Positions 6,185 through 9,638 of a stretch of 9,638 nucleotides of DNA are shown one piece after another. The stretch covers positions 1 through 9,638 of the forward strand of contig JAUWXH010000033.1 of the NCBI GenBank assembly GCA_030616465.1, in the 5' to 3' direction. The translations under genes and the position numbers were made by a program. Each line of letters starts with the position of its first letter. Position 1 is the first letter of the stretch. Under the pieces are notes generated by a model that was not told the DNA's origin, searched no databases, and saw only the letters and a list, made by a program, of their open reading frames with translations. This stretch comes from Planctomycetota bacterium. Its GTDB lineage: Bacteria; Planctomycetota; Phycisphaerae; UBA1845; Fen-1342.

Positions 6185-7078
6185 CTACGGGTATTCCTCA
6201 ATGTATTCTTCGAGCTTGCGTTTGGCCTCCCGCTCGATTTGCCGCACGCGCTCACGCGTCAGCCCGACCTCTTCGCCGATCTGCTTGAGCGTCATGGGTT
6301 TCCCGTTGCGCTCGTTCAGCCCGTAGCGCAGCTTGAGCACCAGGGCCTCGCGATCGGTGATGCGCGAGAGCATCCGGCTGACGAAATCGGCGTCCGATTC
6401 GGAAAAAACCGCCTCGAACGGCTGCGGGACGCGCGTGTCCGGCAGCGAATCGGTCACCGAGCTGCCGTCTTCGGCCGTGCCGGCCTGGCTCGGACACGTG
6501 CAGGCCCGGATGGCATGTGAGATGGCGGCCGCCTTGCGCGGCGAGATCTCCAGGTGGGTCGCCAATTCATTGACGGTGGGCGCCCGACCCAACTGCTCCT
6601 CCAGCTCCCGCATGGCCAACTTCATCGCCCCGATCTGCTCCATCAGGTACCCGGGAATGTGGATCATCTGGGTGCCGCTCTGAACGGCCCGCCGAATCGC
6701 CTGGTCGATCCAGTAGCTGGCGTAGGTGCTGAAGCGCGAGCCGACCGACGGGTCGAACCGATCCACCGCATGCACCAGCCCGACGTTGCCCTCGTTGATC
6801 AGGTCCTCCATCGGCAGGCCGCGGCTGCGAAAGTTCTTGGCGACGCTGATCACCAGACGCAGGTTGGCCTGGATCATGCGGTCCCGCGCCTGGGCGGCCA
6901 GGCGCTGCAGCCGCTCATGCTCCTCGACGCTGGTCTCGCCCCGTGCCAGGCGCGCTTCTGACTCAGCCACCGAGCGGATGTGCGTAGCCAGCTCACACTC
7001 CTCCTCCGCGGTCAGCAGAGGATAGTGCCTGATCTGGCGGAGGTAATCTCCAATGGCGGATTCGAGCTTCGAGGCCAT
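6185..7078 (-). CDS. RNA polymerase sigma factor, RpoD-like group without region 1.1
   Basis: A 297-residue sigma70-family factor that directs RNA polymerase to promoters. Region 1.2 is at about 5-35 (AIGDYLRQIRHYPLLTAEEE). Region 2 spans 66-136 with the core-binding and -10-recognition stretch NEGNVGLVHAVDRFDP and FSTYASYWIDQAIRRAV. Region 3 starts at HIPGYL (140). Region 4 spans about 228-292, with LRYGLNERNGKPMTLKQIG and the -35-binding helix-turn-helix EVGLTRERVRQIEREAKRKL. It has no region 1.1 and ends 5 residues after region 4, so it resembles group 2 (RpoS/HrdB-like) or the short principal sigmas of some phyla. It is not an ECF factor. The intact 2.4 and 4.2 motifs predict TTGACA/TATAAT-type promoters. 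The ATG at 7078 fits the domain start, and GAGGGG lies about 11 nt upstream. It follows maf on the same strand after 219 bp. Confidence 0.93.
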   Translation of the reverse strand: MASKLESAIGDYLRQIRHYPLLTAEEECELATHIRSVAESEARLARGETSVEEHERLQRLAAQARDRMIQANLRLVISVAKNFRSRGLPMEDLINEGNVGLVHAVDRFDPSVGSRFSTYASYWIDQAIRRAVQSGTQMIHIPGYLMEQIGAMKLAMRELEEQLGRAPTVNELATHLEISPRKAAAISHAIRACTCPSQAGTAEDGSSVTDSLPDTRVPQPFEAVFSESDADFVSRMLSRITDREALVLKLRYGLNERNGKPMTLKQIGEEVGLTRERVRQIEREAKRKLEEYIEEYP

Positions 7079-7297
7079 CTGTCAACCAACCCCTCATCCG
7101 ATACGGTCGGCGTCCACCAACGGTTCTGACACGCGCTGCACGCGGGAAGACCGTGCAACCCCAACCTGGTATCGGTATGCGACCGCGCCCCGTCCAGTGA
7201 ATGAACACTATAGCGGATCGGACCCGCGAAGGCGAGCGCTTATCGGGCAAGCTCAGATGCGTGCTGCGAGCCGGCGCGCCGGGTCAAGCTCTGGGCG

Positions 7298-7921
7298 TTA
7301 TCCGGCTGGCGGCGGTTCACCGGTCGGACAGGCCGACGCCACGAGCCCCACCGCGGCCAGCAGCCGCCCGAGGCACTCCAGCGGCAGCCCGACCACGTTG
7401 GAGAAGCTGCCCTCGATCCCCTTGATGAGCCGGTCGCCCACGTCCTGAATCCCGTAGGCGCCCGCCTTGCCGTGCCACTCGGTCCCGGCTACGTAGGCCG
7501 CGATGGCAGCCGGGTCGTCGCGCATCCAGACGCGCGTTCGATCGTGTCGCATGATCCGCTCAATGCGTGCCGCGACTCGTACCAGGCTCACGCCGGTGAT
7601 TACCGCACTCTCGCGGCCGGCCTGCAACTCGAGCATCCGCCGCGCATCGGCCGCGTCGGCCGGCTTGCCCAGCAGTTGACCCCGGCAAACCACGACCGTG
7701 TCGGCCCCGAGTACCCAGCAGCCGCGGTTGCCTTCGGCGACCGCGCGGGCCTTGAAATATGCCAGCGCCTCGGCCCACGCGGGCGGCGAGAGCGTGCCCG
7801 GCTTGTGTTGTGGCTCGACACGCGAACAGGCCTGAACCTCGAAGCGCGGCGTCAGACTGGCGAGCAGCTCGCGCCGCCGCGGGCTGGCTGAGGCCAGAAT
7901 GAGTCTTTCGCCGAACGGCAC
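7298..7921 (-). CDS. maf: Maf family nucleoside triphosphate pyrophosphatase
   Basis: A 207-residue house-cleaning enzyme that hydrolyses non-canonical or excess nucleotides to the monophosphate and pyrophosphate in the cytoplasm. Family motifs appear in order: LASASPRRRELL (9-20, phosphate binding), GADTVV (72-77, with catalytic Asp74), GKPADAADARRML (85-97), VITGVSLV (107-114), GKAGAYGIQ (151-159) and NVVGLPLE (175-182). Lys152 and Gln159 match the dTTP/UTP-preferring YhdE type rather than the YceF type, so I infer dTTPase/UTPase specificity. The last 12 residues form a Pro-rich tail. The start is GTG at 7921 with a GGGAAA-like site about 5 nt before it; no ATG lies in frame upstream before a stop. 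It is head to head with nfo across 56 bp, and the sigma gene lies downstream on the same strand. Confidence 0.92.
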   Translation of the reverse strand: MPFGERLILASASPRRRELLASLTPRFEVQACSRVEPQHKPGTLSPPAWAEALAYFKARAVAEGNRGCWVLGADTVVVCRGQLLGKPADAADARRMLELQAGRESAVITGVSLVRVAARIERIMRHDRTRVWMRDDPAAIAAYVAGTEWHGKAGAYGIQDVGDRLIKGIEGSFSNVVGLPLECLGRLLAAVGLVASACPTGEPPPAG

Positions 7922-7977
7922 CTGCGTTTCCCGGCAAGCCTTTGACCCTTTCCCCGACGATCATTAGATAGGGCCGT

Positions 7978-8991
7978 ATGGCAACGGTCAAAGCGACCGG
8001 TGGTGGGGGGGCCAAGCGGGGCCCGGCAGAGCGCCCCCACCGCTTCGGGGCGCACCTTTCGATCGCGGGCGGGATGCACCGGGCAATCGCCGAGGCGCTG
8101 CGCTTCCGCACGGACACCGTCCAGGTGTTCGTCAAGAACCAGCGGCAGTGGCGGGCGGCACCGTTGAAACCGGATGACGTCGAGCGCTGGCACGAGCTCT
8201 TGGCTACGCCGGGGTTCGGACCGGCAGTGGCGCACGCGACCTATCTGATCAACCTGGCCTCGCCGGACCGGGCGCTGTACGCGCGCAGCCGGGCGGCCTT
8301 CACCAAGGAGCTCCAACGCTGCCAGACGTTGGGGATTCCATACCTGGTCGTACATCCAGGGGCGGCGCGCGGGGCTCCGGCTGGGCGGGCGATCGAGCGT
8401 GTGGCGGCGGCGCTGAACAGAATCTTCGACCGCAACCCGCGGCTGACCACCATGCCGTTGCTGGAGACCACCGCCGGGCAGGGGACCACGCTGGGGTCGA
8501 GTTTCGAGCAGCTTGCGGAGATTATCGGGCGTTTGCAGGAGCCGGTTCGCGTCGGCATCTGCATCGATACCTGTCACGTCTTCGCCGCCGGATATGACAT
8601 TCGCGACGCCGCTCAATACGACGCCATGATCGAGCTCGCCGATCGCTGTGTCGGCCTCGATCGCATCCGCTGCTGGCACCTCAATGACAGCAAGGCCGAC
8701 CTCGGCTCACGCGTCGACCGCCACGCACACATCGGCCGCGGCCGCATCGGCTCGGCCGGCTTCCGCAATCTCCTGGCCGACCCCCGCTTTCACGGCGTGC
8801 CCATGATCCTCGAAACACCGAAGGGCAAAGACGCCGCCGGCAACGACTGGGACCGCATCAACCTGCGCCGGCTGCGGTCGCTGGCCGCACGCGTCACCGG
8901 GTCACGCACGCGGTCGCGGGAGAAAGCAAGCCGCAAGGCGATTCCTGACTCCTCGGACCGTACCCGTTGTGCCGCGAACCGCCGCAGGTAA
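7978..8991 (+). CDS. nfo: Endonuclease IV (deoxyribonuclease IV)
   Basis: An AP endonuclease of base excision repair that cuts 5' of abasic sites with a three-zinc centre. All nine metal ligands of the E. coli enzyme can be placed with near-identical spacing: His86, His126 (VVHPGA), Glu163 (LLETTAGQG), Asp197 and His200 (CIDTCHVFAAGYD), His234 (WHLNDSK), Asp247 and His249 (DRHAHIG) and Glu279 (ILETPKG). FGAHLSIAGG at residues 23-32 is the usual N-terminal motif. The protein has 337 residues, against about 280 for the family. The excess is a Gly/Lys/Arg N-terminal extension of about 20 residues and a basic, Ser/Arg-rich C-terminal tail of about 35 residues after the barrel ends. A later start is possible, but no better-placed ATG precedes the FGAHLS motif. 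It is divergent from maf. Confidence 0.95.
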   Translation: MATVKATGGGGAKRGPAERPHRFGAHLSIAGGMHRAIAEALRFRTDTVQVFVKNQRQWRAAPLKPDDVERWHELLATPGFGPAVAHATYLINLASPDRALYARSRAAFTKELQRCQTLGIPYLVVHPGAARGAPAGRAIERVAAALNRIFDRNPRLTTMPLLETTAGQGTTLGSSFEQLAEIIGRLQEPVRVGICIDTCHVFAAGYDIRDAAQYDAMIELADRCVGLDRIRCWHLNDSKADLGSRVDRHAHIGRGRIGSAGFRNLLADPRFHGVPMILETPKGKDAAGNDWDRINLRRLRSLAARVTGSRTRSREKASRKAIPDSSDRTRCAANRRR

Positions 8992-9101
8992 TATCATCCG
9001 CTGCCCGTATAGCATCGTTTGTGTCGAGGCAGCTATCCGCCACGGCCGATCAGAGGGAAATGCAGAGCGATGCCGAACCAGCTTGATCATTGCGGCGTTC
9101 G

Positions 9102-9120
9102 AGACCTGCGGCGCAGGTCT
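9102..9120 (+). repeat. Perfect hairpin upstream of glgX
   Basis: An inverted repeat of AGACCTGC and GCAGGTCT around the loop GGC (8-bp stem). It lies 111 bp after the nfo stop and 71 bp before the glgX start. Only a short, interrupted T-run follows (GCTTTCT), so it is a weak terminator candidate for nfo, or a dispersed palindrome. Confidence 0.5.
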
Positions 9121-9191
9121 GCTTTCTGCACGTTCGCAACCGATAGGCCGGGGCGGCGGGTTGTCGGGGGCACCGGCGGCGGGCGGATCTG

Positions 9192-9638
9192 ATGCGCGTG
9201 AGTGCGGGCCAACCCTATCCGCTTGGCGCGACCTGGGACGGGGCGGGGGTGAACTTTGCCATCTTCTCGGAGAACGCCACCGCCGTTGAGCTGTGCCTGT
9301 TCGAGCGGCCCGACGACGTGGAGGAACCGGCCGGCATCCCAATCACGCGGCGAACCAACGGGGTCTGGCACGTCCACTGCCCGGAAGTTCGGCCCGGACA
9401 GCTTTACGGCTACCGCGTGCACGGCCCCTACGCCCCGCAGGAAGGCCACCGCTTCAATCCGAACAAACTGTTGCTCGATCCGTACGCGAAGGCCGTCAGC
9501 AGCCCCGCGCAGTGGCACGGGTTACAGTGCGGCTACGTCCCCGGCGACGAGCAAGAAGACCTGTCCTTCGACAGCCGGAACAGCGCGCCGGTCGTACCCA
9601 AGAGTATCGTGGTGGATGCCGCCTTTGCGTGGGGTGAT
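9192..9638 (+). CDS. glgX: Glycogen debranching enzyme GlgX, 3' end missing
   Basis: The first 149 codons of an isoamylase-type debranching enzyme, which hydrolyses alpha-1,6 branches of glycogen or limit dextrins in the cytoplasm. The start is typical of GlgX/TreX: MRVSAGQPYPLGATWDG, then GVNFAIFSENATAVELCLF, then RPGQLYGYRVHGPYAPQEGH, then FNPNKLLLDPYAKAV. This is the N-terminal carbohydrate-binding module (CBM48) leading into the catalytic barrel, which lies past the right edge. The FDSRNSAPVVPKSIVV stretch marks the usual link to that barrel. The ATG at 9192 fits the family start; the ribosome site is weak (GGGCGGATCT). The ATG overlaps the TGA of a 40-codon upstream frame (TGATG). Confidence 0.93.
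   Translation, partial: MRVSAGQPYPLGATWDGAGVNFAIFSENATAVELCLFERPDDVEEPAGIPITRRTNGVWHVHCPEVRPGQLYGYRVHGPYAPQEGHRFNPNKLLLDPYAKAVSSPAQWHGLQCGYVPGDEQEDLSFDSRNSAPVVPKSIVVDAAFAWGD

Noticed and set aside
7207..7212. TATAGT on the minus strand as a -10 box for the sigma factor gene
   Set aside because: The hexamer is 5/6, but no acceptable -35 box lies at 16-18 bp, and a lone hexamer is not enough.
7942..7970. TTGACC then TAGATA, 17 bp apart, as an nfo promoter implying a leaderless mRNA
   Set aside because: The -35 box is good (5/6) but the -10 box matches only 3 of 6 positions, too weak to annotate.
9060..9086. 8-codon frame starting at the ATG at 9060 after GAGGGA
   Set aside because: The purine-rich stretch is too close to the ATG to act as a ribosome site, and the frame is too short to support.

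Overview
The window is visibly GC-rich and looks like chromosomal housekeeping sequence from a free-living Gram-negative bacterium. Several traits suggest Planctomycetota: an unusual PurH sequence, a secreted PQQ-type beta-propeller, OmpA-family and other lipoproteins, and a RAYT transposase of the WLLTWTTYG / WLPGDERG subtype. That assignment is an inference from family resemblance and was not tested by any search.

Layout, left to right. (1) The 3' part of a small lipoprotein gene. (2) A small helix-turn-helix protein behind a good sigma70-type promoter. (3) On the minus strand, an OmpA/Pal-type lipoprotein with a coiled coil. (4) Divergent from it, a secreted PQQ-like beta-propeller protein. 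(5) purH on the same strand, with a REP-like palindrome in its leader. (6) On the minus strand, maf and then a principal-type sigma factor lacking region 1.1. (7) Head to head with maf, nfo (endonuclease IV). (8) The first 149 codons of glgX, running off the right edge. No gene-free gap exceeds about 250 bp.

The striking feature is inside purH. The gene is one open frame of 779 codons, whereas the E. coli protein has 529 residues. At the junction between the IMP cyclohydrolase and AICAR transformylase domains it carries a foreign segment of about 225 codons. That segment is a REP-associated tyrosine transposase (RAYT/Y1, HUH superfamily) bounded by two 28-bp inverted REP-like palindromes that match at 27 of 28 positions. 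There is no stop or frameshift, and both PurH halves keep their diagnostic motifs. A 9-bp imperfect direct repeat (8/9) brackets the element; removing one repeat unit plus the element takes out exactly 681 bp (227 codons) and leaves a natural PurH linker. The transposase HUH motif reads R-V-H, one transition away from H-V-H, while the likely catalytic tyrosine is kept. The element is therefore probably immobile yet still translated as an inserted domain of an essential purine enzyme. A third copy of the same palindrome lies just upstream of purH.

The other genes are ordinary. maf and nfo share a 56-bp divergent intergenic region and both concern nucleotide or DNA quality. The sigma factor has normal regions 2 and 4, which fits the canonical promoter seen at the left of the window.
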